This document shows, in pieces, positions 33,789 through 42,945 of a stretch of DNA of 64,000 nt (positions within the stretch are counted from its first letter, which is position 1; every line of letters starts with the position of its first letter). Under the pieces are notes generated by a model. The model searched no databases, was not told where the DNA came from, and saw only the letters and a program-made list of their open reading frames with translations. Both the position numbers and the translations under genes were made by a program. The DNA is from Streptomyces griseoaurantiacus (GTDB lineage Bacteria; Actinomycetota; Actinomycetes; Streptomycetales; Streptomycetaceae). The stretch is from the NCBI GenBank assembly GCA_014656015.1, contig BNBP01000002.1, positions 62,001 through 126,000 on the forward strand, given 5' to 3'.

Positions 33789-35203
33789 GCGAGGACACCA
33801 TCCGGCTGGTCACTCTCGGACGCATCCTGCGCCGGCGACGGCGGCTGCTCGCCCTCCTCGTCGTGCTGGGCGCACTCGCCGGCTACGGCACCTCGCTGCT
33901 GTTCCCGCCCCGCTACACCGCGTCGGCATCGGTGCTGCTGCCGGGGCAGTGGGAGGAGCGCGGACTGCTGACCCAGGCGGAGATCGCGAGCAGTTCCACC
34001 GTGGTCGACCGCGCGGCCGCCTCGCTGCGCTGGACCGACGTGAGCCGTGCCGAGCTGCGGGACCGAGTGCGTGCGAAGGTCACCGACGGCAACGTCATCA
34101 GGATCTCGGGCACGGCGGACACCCCGGCGCGCGCCCAGCGCCTCTCCGACCAGGTGGCGCAGCAGTTCGTCGCGTTCGCGGGGCGGATCGCGGGCGACTC
34201 CTCCGACACCGACGAGGTGTCGGGACCGCAGGCGCTGCGGCAGCAGGTGACGACGACCAACCGCCGGATCAGCGAGCTGGCCGAGGCGGCCGATCCCGGG
34301 CGGACCGTGGAGAGCGTGCAGGCCCGCACCGAGCTGGAGCAGTTGCGGACCGCGCTGCAGGAGGCCATGAAGAAGCTGGACGAGGCCGATCCCGCGAGCA
34401 ACAGGACGGGCATGGTCGTGATGGGGCCGGCGCCCCGGCCGACCGGAGAGGCCCCGCCGACGCGGATCCAGCTGGTCGCCGCAGGCGCGGTGCTGTTCCT
34501 GCTGCTCGGGATCGTCGGCCACCTCGTCGCCGCCCGGGCCGACCGCCGCCCGCGCACCGGACCGGAGATCGCCGCGGCGCTCGGCACGGTGCCGCTCGGC
34601 ACCGTCGACGTGCCCACCGGGCGGCACGGCCCGAAGCGCCGCGGCGCGCGGGCCCGGCTGCGCCGGCTGCTGGGCACCGACACCCGCTGGGACGTGCCGG
34701 TGCCGCGCACGACGGCGGACGGGGCCGGGCTGCGGCTGCGCTACCGGCGGGTGTACACGCGGCTGCGGGACCGGCTGCCGGCGCCCGGAGGGGTCCTGGT
34801 CCTCGTGCCCGAGGGGGATGCGAGTGCCCGTCACGCGGCCGGGCGGCTCGCCGCCGAGGCCGGGAGCGCTCCTTCGCCGGGCTCGGCGAACGGCCGGCAC
34901 CCGCTGCTGCGGGTGGTGGAGGTGCCGGTGGCCCGGCCGCTCGTGCCGGACCGCGGTGACGAGGCCGGCGCGCTGGTCGTGCTCGGCGCGGGCAACTGGA
35001 CCGAGGAGGAACTCGCCGGCCTCGCCGGGGCGTGCGCGGACGCCGGGCACGAGGTCGTGGGCGTCGTCCTGGCCGGCCCGGTCCGGCTGCGCGGGAAACG
35101 GTCCGCGGGGCACCGGGACGCCACCGCCGGGGACGAGGCCGTGCCGGACACCGCCGCCCCGGCGCTCGCCGCGCGCGGCCGTACGACGGGGGGCGGCGCA
35201 TGA
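33785..35203 (+). CDS. Wzz-like polysaccharide chain-length / co-polymerase protein
   Basis: 472 residues. Two membrane helices (LLALLVVLGALAGYGTSLLF near the N-terminus and VLFLLLGIVGHLVAA near 235-250) bracket an extracytoplasmic helical region, as in Wzz proteins. The cytoplasmic C-terminal half resembles a tyrosine-kinase-like domain but has no Walker A motif. It starts with TTG overlapping the previous stop (TTGA), with GGAGG nine bases upstream. Confidence 0.8.
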   Translation: MSEDTIRLVTLGRILRRRRRLLALLVVLGALAGYGTSLLFPPRYTASASVLLPGQWEERGLLTQAEIASSSTVVDRAAASLRWTDVSRAELRDRVRAKVTDGNVIRISGTADTPARAQRLSDQVAQQFVAFAGRIAGDSSDTDEVSGPQALRQQVTTTNRRISELAEAADPGRTVESVQARTELEQLRTALQEAMKKLDEADPASNRTGMVVMGPAPRPTGEAPPTRIQLVAAGAVLFLLLGIVGHLVAARADRRPRTGPEIAAALGTVPLGTVDVPTGRHGPKRRGARARLRRLLGTDTRWDVPVPRTTADGAGLRLRYRRVYTRLRDRLPAPGGVLVLVPEGDASARHAAGRLAAEAGSAPSPGSANGRHPLLRVVEVPVARPLVPDRGDEAGALVVLGAGNWTEEELAGLAGACADAGHEVVGVVLAGPVRLRGKRSAGHRDATAGDEAVPDTAAPALAARGRTTGGGA

Positions 35204-36714
35204 CGACGCACCAGGCGGGGGAAGCCTCGGCCGACGCTCCGCTGATCGACCTGCAGTCGCTGCTCGCGGCGGTCCGCAGACGGCGCCGCCTGTGGGGTGC
35301 GCTGGCACTGCTGGGCCTGCTGGTCGGCGCGGCCGTGGCGGTCCTGCTGCCCCCGGCGCCGACCGCGACGACCACGGTGCTGGTCACGCACGAGGACGAC
35401 CAGCCCAATGACACCGGCACGCTGATCCGCACCGACGTCGAACTGCTGGGCACCACCCGGATCGCCGGGGCGGCGCTGCGGGCTCTCGGCTCCTCCCAGA
35501 AGCCCGGGGACTTCCTGCGGGACTACCGGGGCACCGGGCTCACCAACAACCTGCTGCGGATCGAGGTGACCGGGGACAGCGACGCGGAGGCGGTGGACCG
35601 GGCCGGGGCGCTGGCGAACGCCTTCGTCGCCGACCACGTGCGGCGGATGCGGCGGAGCGCCGACGCCGAGGCACAGGCGCTGCTGGACCAGCGCGACCGG
35701 ATGCGGAAGGAACTCGCCCAGGTCAACAAGGCGATCGGCGACGAGTCGCCGGAGCAGGACCCGAAGGCCTCCGCGAGCGTCGAGTCGCTCTTCGCCCGCC
35801 GGGCCGAACTCAACTCGCGCATCGCCGACTTCGACGAGCGGGCGGCGGAGGCCCGCACCGGCGAGCCCGAGGTGCTGGCCGGCACGCAGATCGTGGACGA
35901 CGCCCGCGTGGTGCCGCGTTCGCTGCCCCGGGCGCTCGCCACCGACGCGGCGATCGGGCTGGTCCTCGGGCTGGTGCTGGGGCTCGCGGTGGCGGCGGTC
36001 GGCGCGGTGGTGGGTGACCGTCCGGTGCTGCGCCGGGAGATCGCGGCGCACCTGGGCACCTCGGTCCTCGCCGAACTGCGCCCCGGCGGCCGCCGCGCCC
36101 GCGCGGCCCGGGCCCGGCTCACCACGACCCTGGCACGCACGGTGCGCGGAACCGATGAGGCAGCCGCCGTGGACGCGCCCGTCGCCCTGCTCGAACTAGG
36201 CTGCGCCCGCACCGCGGCCCTCCTCGCCCGGGACCTCGCGTCGGCACTGGAGACGGAGGGCGGCCCGGTGCTCCTCGTCGACGGTCTGCCCGGCCAGGAG
36301 GCCGTGCGGAGCGGGCGGCGGGGCGGCCCGAAGGCGGTCGCCCTGTCCGAGGCCCCCGCGGGCGAGGGGACGTCCGCCGGGCGGCGGATCGGGCTGGGGT
36401 CCGTCCGGCCCGGCACCGCCTGGTCCGATCTGCCGCATCTCGGCGGGCGGGCCGTCCTCGTGGTGCGGGCCGGGCACGGGAGTGCCGCCTGGCTGCACAC
36501 GGTGGCACGGCGGCTCGCCGAGCAGCGCGTCGAGGTGCTCGGGACCGTGCTCGTCGACCCCGATCCCCGCGACCGCACCGACGGCACGCTGTGGGAGGGC
36601 GGGCGCGGGGAGTGGCCGGGGCGGCGGAACGGGGTGGCGGCCCGGCCGCGCGCGGAGCGGCCGTCGATGCCGGTGCCGAGGGTTCCGGGTGGCAGCGATC
36701 AGGAGGTGCGCTAG
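35200..36714 (+). CDS. second Wzz-like protein with degenerate cytoplasmic domain
   Basis: 504 residues, same layout as its upstream neighbour: helix WGALALLGLLVGAAVAVLL, a periplasmic coiled segment (AEAQALLDQRDRMRKELAQV), helix IGLVLGLVLGLAVAAVGAVV, then a cytoplasmic domain of nucleotide-binding-like fold (PVLLVDGLPG, AVLVVRAGHG) without a recognisable P-loop. The two proteins probably form a hetero-complex controlling polymer length. ATGA overlap with the preceding gene. Confidence 0.8.
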   Translation: MTTHQAGEASADAPLIDLQSLLAAVRRRRRLWGALALLGLLVGAAVAVLLPPAPTATTTVLVTHEDDQPNDTGTLIRTDVELLGTTRIAGAALRALGSSQKPGDFLRDYRGTGLTNNLLRIEVTGDSDAEAVDRAGALANAFVADHVRRMRRSADAEAQALLDQRDRMRKELAQVNKAIGDESPEQDPKASASVESLFARRAELNSRIADFDERAAEARTGEPEVLAGTQIVDDARVVPRSLPRALATDAAIGLVLGLVLGLAVAAVGAVVGDRPVLRREIAAHLGTSVLAELRPGGRRARAARARLTTTLARTVRGTDEAAAVDAPVALLELGCARTAALLARDLASALETEGGPVLLVDGLPGQEAVRSGRRGGPKAVALSEAPAGEGTSAGRRIGLGSVRPGTAWSDLPHLGGRAVLVVRAGHGSAAWLHTVARRLAEQRVEVLGTVLVDPDPRDRTDGTLWEGGRGEWPGRRNGVAARPRAERPSMPVPRVPGGSDQEVR

Positions 36715-36717
36715 CAC

Positions 36718-38664
36718 ATGTGTGGCATCGCGGGCACCTACCGGTGGCCGGACGGCAAGGCCGTGACCGACCGGCTCACCGCCGTCCTCGCCCATCGCGG
36801 CCCGGACGCGGCGGGCCGCTACGGCCACCCCGCCGGCGACGGCGAGGTGCAGCTCGGGCATCGCAGGCTGTCCATCATCGACCTGTCGGAGACCGGCGCC
36901 CAGCCGATGGTCTCCGGCGGCCTCGCCCTCACCTACAACGGCGAGCTGTACAACGCGCCCGAGTTGCGGGCCGAGCTGGAGGCCGCCGGGGTGCGCTTCC
37001 GGGGCACCTCCGACACCGAGGTGCTGCTGGAGGCGTGGCGACGCTGGGGCACCGACTGCCTGCCCCGGCTGCGCGGCATGTTCGCCTTCGCCGTCTTCGA
37101 CGAGCGGACCGGTGAACTGACCCTGGCGCGGGACCAGTTGGGAATCAAGCCGCTGTTCCTGCTGCGGCGCGGCGGGGGCCTGGTCTTCTCCTCCGAGCTG
37201 AAGGCGCTGGCCGCCGTGACGGGCGGGAAGCTGGAGGTGGACCACGGGGCGCTGGTGGCCTCCCTGCTCTACTACTGGGTGCCCGACTCGCGGTGCGCGT
37301 ACCGCGAGGCGGAGAAGCTGCCGCCGGGGACGTGGCTGCGGCTGCGGCCCGACGGCCGGGAGGAGCGCGGCCGGTACTGGAGCCTCAAGGAGGTCGCGGC
37401 CGAGGGCCGGGAGCGGGCCCTCGCGGGCGAGGTGCCGGACCTGGCCGCCGTCGTCGAGGAGTCGACCCGGCGCCATCTGATGTCCGACGTACCCGTGGCG
37501 ACGTTCCTCTCCGGCGGTCTCGACTCCAGCTATCTCACCGCGCTGGCGGCCCGGGACCGGCCCGGGATCTCCGCCTACACGATCGGCTTCCGCGCCGAGG
37601 ACGCCCGCTTCGAGGCGATGCCGGACGACCTGAGGTACGCCCGTCAGGTGGCCGCGCGGTTCGGCGTCGACCTGCACGAGATCGAGATCGCGCCCGACGT
37701 GCTCGACCTGCTGCCGCGGATGACGTACCACCTGGACGAGCCGATCGGCGACCCCGCCGCGATCAACACGTATCTGATCTGCTCGGCCGCCCGGGAGGCC
37801 GGGGTCAAGGTGATGCTCTCGGGGATGGGCGCCGACGAGCTGTTCGCCGGGTACCGCAAGCACCTCGCCAACGTGCTGGCGCTGCGCTACCAGCGGGTGC
37901 CGCGCCCGCTGCGGCGCGGGTTGTCCACGGCCGTGGACCGGCTGCCGGTGGCCTCCGCCCGCCGGGGCTACCGGTCGGTGCGGTTCGCGAAGCGGTTCCT
38001 GTCCTTCGCGGATCTGCCCGAGGAGACCGCGTTCCGGCGCAGCTACACCATGTACGACCGCGAGGAGCTGCTCGCCCTGCTCCATCCGGACCTGGCGGGG
38101 ACGGTGGACGACGTGCTGACCGAGCACGCGGACGTCTACGAGGACAACGACCTCGACGACTTCGTCAACCGCATGTGCCTGGGCGACGCCCGGATGTTCC
38201 TGCCGGGCCTCAACCTCGCCTACACGGACCGTTCCAGCATGGCCGCCTCCACCGAGGTGCGGGTGCCGTACGTGGACGTCGAGGTGGTGCGGGCGGCCTT
38301 CGCGCTGCCGGGCGACCGCAAGATCGCCGGCCGGCAGGGCAAGGCCGTGCTGAAGGAGGCGGCCGCCTCCGTGCTGCCCCGGGAGATCGTGTACCGGCCC
38401 AAGGGCCTGTTCAGCGCCCCGCTGCGGGCCTGGATGAGCCGGGACCTGGCGCCGCTGGTGCGGGAGGTGGTGCAGGACGGCGAACTGGTGCGTGCGGGGC
38501 TGCTGCGGCGGGAGGCGCTGCGGCGGATGGTCGCCGAGGACGCCGCCGGACAGCGGGACTTCTCCAAGCACCTGTGGCACGTGCTGACCCTGGAGTACTG
38601 GTACCGCGGCGCGGCCTCCGGGTCCGGGGCGCCACCCGGCCCGCCCCCGTCTGTGACGGCGTAG
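36718..38664 (+). CDS. asnB: asparagine-synthase-type glutamine amidotransferase
   Basis: 648 residues. It begins MCGIAG with the N-terminal nucleophile Cys2 (class II glutaminase); the synthetase half has the PP-loop SGGLDSS (265-271), which activates a carboxylate with ATP. Housekeeping versions make asparagine. In glycan clusters AsnB homologues are associated with amidation of uronic acids, and with an AlgD-type gene here a mannuronamide is plausible (inference). AGGAGG (36701-36706) lies 11 bases before the ATG. Confidence 0.92.
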   Translation: MCGIAGTYRWPDGKAVTDRLTAVLAHRGPDAAGRYGHPAGDGEVQLGHRRLSIIDLSETGAQPMVSGGLALTYNGELYNAPELRAELEAAGVRFRGTSDTEVLLEAWRRWGTDCLPRLRGMFAFAVFDERTGELTLARDQLGIKPLFLLRRGGGLVFSSELKALAAVTGGKLEVDHGALVASLLYYWVPDSRCAYREAEKLPPGTWLRLRPDGREERGRYWSLKEVAAEGRERALAGEVPDLAAVVEESTRRHLMSDVPVATFLSGGLDSSYLTALAARDRPGISAYTIGFRAEDARFEAMPDDLRYARQVAARFGVDLHEIEIAPDVLDLLPRMTYHLDEPIGDPAAINTYLICSAAREAGVKVMLSGMGADELFAGYRKHLANVLALRYQRVPRPLRRGLSTAVDRLPVASARRGYRSVRFAKRFLSFADLPEETAFRRSYTMYDREELLALLHPDLAGTVDDVLTEHADVYEDNDLDDFVNRMCLGDARMFLPGLNLAYTDRSSMAASTEVRVPYVDVEVVRAAFALPGDRKIAGRQGKAVLKEAAASVLPREIVYRPKGLFSAPLRAWMSRDLAPLVREVVQDGELVRAGLLRREALRRMVAEDAAGQRDFSKHLWHVLTLEYWYRGAASGSGAPPGPPPSVTA

Positions 38665-38695
38665 CCCTCCCCCGGCGAAGAGACGGCGGAGCAAC

Positions 38696-38725
38696 GAAGA
38701 GGACTGAAGAGGACTGAAGAGGACT
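38696..38725 (+). repeat. three tandem GAAGAGGACT units upstream of the bidomain oxidoreductase
   Basis: GAAGAGGACT is repeated exactly three times (38696-38705, 38706-38715, 38716-38725). Each unit contains a Shine-Dalgarno-like AGAGGA; the last is six to seven bases from the GTG start. Copy-number change would alter the number and spacing of ribosome sites. Confidence 0.9.
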
Positions 38726-38729
38726 TTCG

Positions 38730-40916
38730 GTGAAACAGGTCGTACAGAACTACAAGAGCGGTGAGCTGACGCTCCTCGACGTGCCGGTGCCGGGCTGCAA
38801 GCCGGGCGGGGTGCTGGTCCGCACGCTCTACTCGCTGATCTCCACCGGGACCGAGCTGATGAAGGTCTCCGAGGCCGGGATGTCGATGCTCGGCAAGGCC
38901 CGCTCCCGCCCGGACCAGGTCGCCAAGGTCGTGCAGAGCGTGGCCGTCAACGGCGTGCCCGCGACCTACCGCAAGGTGATGGGCAAGCTGGACTCGTACA
39001 CGCCGCTGGGCTACTCGCTGTGCGGGGTGGTCGAGGAGGTCGGTGCCGGGATCGACGACGTGAAGGTCGGCGACCTGGTGGCCTGCGCGGGCAACGAGCA
39101 CGCGCTGCACGCCGAGGTCAACTGGGTCCCCAAGAACCTGTACGCCCCGGTGCCGGACGGCCTCGCCCCCCGGCACGCCGCCTTCGGCACGGTCGGGTCG
39201 ATCGCGCTGCAGGGCGTGCGCCAGGGCGAGTCCCGGCTCGGGGAGGTGGCCCTGGTCGTCGGACTGGGGCTGATCGGGCAGTTGGTGGCACAGCTCCTGA
39301 CCGCCTCGGGCGTGCGGGTCATCGGCGCCGACCCCGATCCGGCGCGCTGCGAGCTGGCCGAGCGGCTGGGCGCGGCGGCCTGCGGCGACCCCTCCTCCCC
39401 GGCCGTCGAGAACGCCGTCGCGGAACTGACCGACGGCCACGGCGTGGACCAGGTGTATCTGGCCGCCGGCGGTGGCAGCAACCAGCCGGTGGAGCTGGCC
39501 GCCCGGCTGAGCCGGGACCGCGGCCGGGTGGTCGACATCGGCAAGTGCCGCCTGGACCTGCCGTGGAACGCGTACTACGAGAAGGAGCTCGACGTCCGCT
39601 TCTCCCGCAGCTACGGGCCCGGGCGCTACGACCCGGAGTACGAGCTGGAGGGCCGGGACTACCCGATCGGCCATGTGCGCTGGACCGAGCGCCGCAACCT
39701 GGCCTGCTTCCTGGACCTGGTCGCCCGCGGCCGGGTCGACGTGGAGCCGCTCGTCTCCCACGTCGCCGAGTTCGAGGACGCCGTGGAGGCCTACCGGCGT
39801 CTGGAGGAGGGCGAACTCAAGGCGGTGGCGGTGCTGTTCCGCTATCCGGCCCACACGGCGGAGACGGTGCCGCCGGAGGTGGGCGTGCCCGCCGTGCGGC
39901 GCGCGGCGGCGGCGCCCGCCCCGGTCCGGGCCGCCGGGAGGCCGGTGCGGCTCGCGTTCCTCGGCGCCGGGAACTACGCGACGTCGATGCTGCTGCCGCA
40001 CCTGGCCGGCCGCGAGGGCGTCGAGCTGTCCGCGGTCGTCACCACGACGGCCCTGTCCGCCGCCAACGCACAGCGCACGTTCGGCTTCGCCGAGGCCACC
40101 ACCGACCTCGACGCCGTCCTCGGGGACGCGTCCGTGGACGCGGTGTTCGTGGTCACCCGGCACAGTTCGCACGCCGAGCTGACCCGGAAGGCGCTGCTGG
40201 CGGGCAAGGCGGTGTTCGTGGAGAAGCCGCTCGCGCTCACCGAGGAGGAACTGGCCGGGGTGCTGGCGGCGGTGGAGGAGTCCGGCAACGACCGCCTCCA
40301 GGTGGGCTTCAACCGCCGCTTCGCGCCGCTGCTCGTGGAGGCCGGGAAGCGGTTCGGGCCGCGCAGCGGCCCGGCGAGCCTGCGCTGTCTGATCAACGCG
40401 GGCCGGCTGGACCCGGGGAGCTGGTACCTGCGGCAGAGCACCGAGGGTTCGCGGTTCGCCGGGGAGGGCGGGCACTTCATCGACACGGCGAGCCGGCTCC
40501 TCGGGGCCGACCCGGTCTCGGTGTACGCGAGGGCCACCCCGGGCAACGAGGACCTGCAGGTCGTCCTCGGCTACCCGGACGGGTCCACGGCCACGCTCAG
40601 CTATGTCACGAGCGGTCCGAGCGGTTTCCCCAAGGAGACCCTGGACCTGGTCGCGGACGGCAGGGCGCTGCGCCTCGACGACTTCGTGCGTGCCTCGGTC
40701 TACGACGGCCGCCGCCGCACCTGGGTGTCCTCGCGGCTGCCCAAGGCCCGGGACAAGGGGCAGGAGGCCGAACTGGCGGCGTTCGTGCGGGCGGTGCGGA
40801 CCGGCGGCCCGATGCCGGTGCCGCTGGAATCGCAAGCCACCACCACGGCGGCCACGCTCGCCGTCGCGGCGAGCCTCGCGGCCGGCGCCCCGGTGACGCT
40901 GACGGGGGCGCGGTGA
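38730..40916 (+). CDS. fused MDR (alcohol-dehydrogenase-like) and Gfo/Idh/MocA oxidoreductase
   Basis: 728 residues. The first 370 are a medium-chain dehydrogenase (YSLCGVVEEVGAGIDDVKVGD, cofactor motif VGLGLIG near 176) without the usual GHE zinc motif. The second half (from 406) is a Gfo/Idh protein with FLGAGNYA and the FVEKPLALT motif. This bidomain architecture is typical of exopolysaccharide clusters next to AsnB and heparinase-type genes. It is expected to act on a nucleotide- or lipid-linked sugar. The start is GTG. Confidence 0.9.
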   Translation: MKQVVQNYKSGELTLLDVPVPGCKPGGVLVRTLYSLISTGTELMKVSEAGMSMLGKARSRPDQVAKVVQSVAVNGVPATYRKVMGKLDSYTPLGYSLCGVVEEVGAGIDDVKVGDLVACAGNEHALHAEVNWVPKNLYAPVPDGLAPRHAAFGTVGSIALQGVRQGESRLGEVALVVGLGLIGQLVAQLLTASGVRVIGADPDPARCELAERLGAAACGDPSSPAVENAVAELTDGHGVDQVYLAAGGGSNQPVELAARLSRDRGRVVDIGKCRLDLPWNAYYEKELDVRFSRSYGPGRYDPEYELEGRDYPIGHVRWTERRNLACFLDLVARGRVDVEPLVSHVAEFEDAVEAYRRLEEGELKAVAVLFRYPAHTAETVPPEVGVPAVRRAAAAPAPVRAAGRPVRLAFLGAGNYATSMLLPHLAGREGVELSAVVTTTALSAANAQRTFGFAEATTDLDAVLGDASVDAVFVVTRHSSHAELTRKALLAGKAVFVEKPLALTEEELAGVLAAVEESGNDRLQVGFNRRFAPLLVEAGKRFGPRSGPASLRCLINAGRLDPGSWYLRQSTEGSRFAGEGGHFIDTASRLLGADPVSVYARATPGNEDLQVVLGYPDGSTATLSYVTSGPSGFPKETLDLVADGRALRLDDFVRASVYDGRRRTWVSSRLPKARDKGQEAELAAFVRAVRTGGPMPVPLESQATTTAATLAVAASLAAGAPVTLTGAR

Positions 40917-42868
40917 CCGCGCCGCCGGGGAGCCCCGGCTGGTATCTGCGCAGGCTGTCCCGGATGGGGCCGCGGGAGGTCGCCGGCCGGGCCGGGGACG
41001 CGGTGCGCCGCCGGCGGTGGCGCTCGGCGCCGCTGCCACGGGCGCCCCGGGTGACGGGCGCCCGGTTCACCGCCGTGCTGCCCGCGGGCGCGCTCGACGC
41101 GGTGCCGCCGGACGCCGCCAAGCGCCTGCTCGCCGAGGCGGACCGGCTCATGGACGGCCAGGCCGAGTTCTTCGGGGTGGCCCGCGCGGACATGGCCGAC
41201 CCGGACTGGTCGTACGACCCGAGGACCGGGCGCCGGGCCCCGTCGGTGCACGCCTTCGACGTGCCCTACCGGGACGAGGAGGCGGTCGGGGACATCAAGC
41301 AGATCTGGGAGCCCTCCCGGCACCAGTACCTGACCGTCCTCGCCGCCGCGTACGCGCTGACCGGCGAGGAGCGCTACGCGGAGCGGACGGCCGCGCATCT
41401 GCGGTCCTGGTGGGCGGCCGATCCGCCGCTGCGCGGGGCGCACTGGACGAGCGGCATCGAGCTGGGCATCCGGCTGCTGTCGTGGGTGTGGGTCCGCCGG
41501 CTGCTCGACGGCTGGCCGGGCGCCGCCGCGCTGTTCGAGGAGAACCCGGAGGCGCTGGGGCAGATCTGGCACCACCAGCGCTGGCTGGCAGCGTTCCCCA
41601 GCCGGGGTTCCTCGGCCAACAACCACGCCGTGGCCGAGGCCGCCGGGCAGTTCGCCGCCGCCTGCGCCTTCGGCTGGTTCCCCGACTCGGCACGCCGGCG
41701 GGCCGAGGCCCTGCGCGCGCTGGACCGACACCTGCGCGGCAACACCTTCCCCTCAGGGCTCAACCGCGAGCTGGCCACCGAGTACCACGGTCTCGTCCTC
41801 GAACTGGGCCTGGCGGCCCTCGCGGAGGCGGACGCCGCCGGGGTGCCGGTCCCGGCGAGGACCCGGCTGGTCCTGCTGCGGATGACCGACGCGCTCGCCG
41901 CCGTCGTGGACGAGCGGCTGCGGCCGCCGCGCCAGGGCGACGCGGACGACGGGCACGGCCTGGTCCTGGACGGCGCGGGCACCGGACGCTGGGGCTCGCT
42001 GCTGGCCACCGGGGGTGCCGTGTTCGGCTCCCTGCCCTGGTGGCCCGCCGTGCCCGGCACCGACGTCCGCACCCCGCTGCTGACCGCGCTCCTGCGCCCC
42101 GTACGTCTCCCGGCGCGCCGCCCGGAGGGCCGGCCCGTCCACTTCCGGGACGCGGGACTCACGGTGCTGCGCGGACCGGGCGGCCTCTGGTGCCGCTGCG
42201 ACGGCGGCCCGCACGGCTTCCTGTCCATCGCCGCGCACGCCCACGCGGACGCGCTGTCGCTGGAGGTGCGGCACGAGGGCGTCGACGTGCTCGCCGACCC
42301 GGGGACGTACTGCTACCACGGGCAGCCCGAGTGGCGGCGCTACTTCCGCTCGACCCTGGGACACAACACGCTGGAACTGGACGGCGAGGACCAGTCGGTC
42401 TCCGGCGGCCCGTTCCTGTGGACGCGGCACGCCCGCAGCCGCGTCCTCGACGTGCGCCCCTCCGCCACGGGGGTGTCCCACTGGTGCGCCGAGCACACGG
42501 GGTACCGGGGCGCCGTCCACCGCCGCCGGGTCGAACTGGACGCCGAGCGGCGGGAGTTGCGGGTGACCGACGAGGTGCGCGACCCGCGCCGGGCGGTGCG
42601 CCTGGCCTTCCACCTCGGCCCGGCCGTCACCGCGGAGCTCTCGGGGAACCGGGCCGAGCTGACCTGGTCGCGGGAGGGCGAGGCCCGCACGGCGGTGCTC
42701 GACCTGCCGGGACGGCTGACCTGGCGGGCGCACCGGGGCGAGAGCGATCCGCCGCTGGGCTGGTACTCCCCCGGCTTCGGCCGCAAGGAGCCCGCCACGA
42801 CCCTGATCGGCAGTGGATTCACCGAGGACGCGCACGCGTTCACGACCGTGCTCGCGTTCCGCGACTAG
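40913..42868 (+). CDS. heparinase II/III family protein
   Basis: 651 residues. The N-terminal alpha-toroid includes YLTVLAAAYALTGEERYAE and SSANNHAVAEAAGQFAAA. The C-terminal beta-sandwich contains AHAHADALSLEVRHEGVDVLADPGTYCYHG (in two parts from residue 440), the family signature. Members cleave uronic-acid polysaccharides by beta-elimination, and a mannuronate polymer fits. No signal peptide is evident, so it may act inside the cell on intermediates. GTGA overlap with the upstream gene. Confidence 0.9.
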   Translation: MTAPPGSPGWYLRRLSRMGPREVAGRAGDAVRRRRWRSAPLPRAPRVTGARFTAVLPAGALDAVPPDAAKRLLAEADRLMDGQAEFFGVARADMADPDWSYDPRTGRRAPSVHAFDVPYRDEEAVGDIKQIWEPSRHQYLTVLAAAYALTGEERYAERTAAHLRSWWAADPPLRGAHWTSGIELGIRLLSWVWVRRLLDGWPGAAALFEENPEALGQIWHHQRWLAAFPSRGSSANNHAVAEAAGQFAAACAFGWFPDSARRRAEALRALDRHLRGNTFPSGLNRELATEYHGLVLELGLAALAEADAAGVPVPARTRLVLLRMTDALAAVVDERLRPPRQGDADDGHGLVLDGAGTGRWGSLLATGGAVFGSLPWWPAVPGTDVRTPLLTALLRPVRLPARRPEGRPVHFRDAGLTVLRGPGGLWCRCDGGPHGFLSIAAHAHADALSLEVRHEGVDVLADPGTYCYHGQPEWRRYFRSTLGHNTLELDGEDQSVSGGPFLWTRHARSRVLDVRPSATGVSHWCAEHTGYRGAVHRRRVELDAERRELRVTDEVRDPRRAVRLAFHLGPAVTAELSGNRAELTWSREGEARTAVLDLPGRLTWRAHRGESDPPLGWYSPGFGRKEPATTLIGSGFTEDAHAFTTVLAFRD

Positions 42869-42945
42869 CGCCGGCAGGCGACCGACCACCGATCACCGAC
42901 AACCGACCACCGACGACCGCAGTGCAGAGGAAGGGAGGAGGACGC

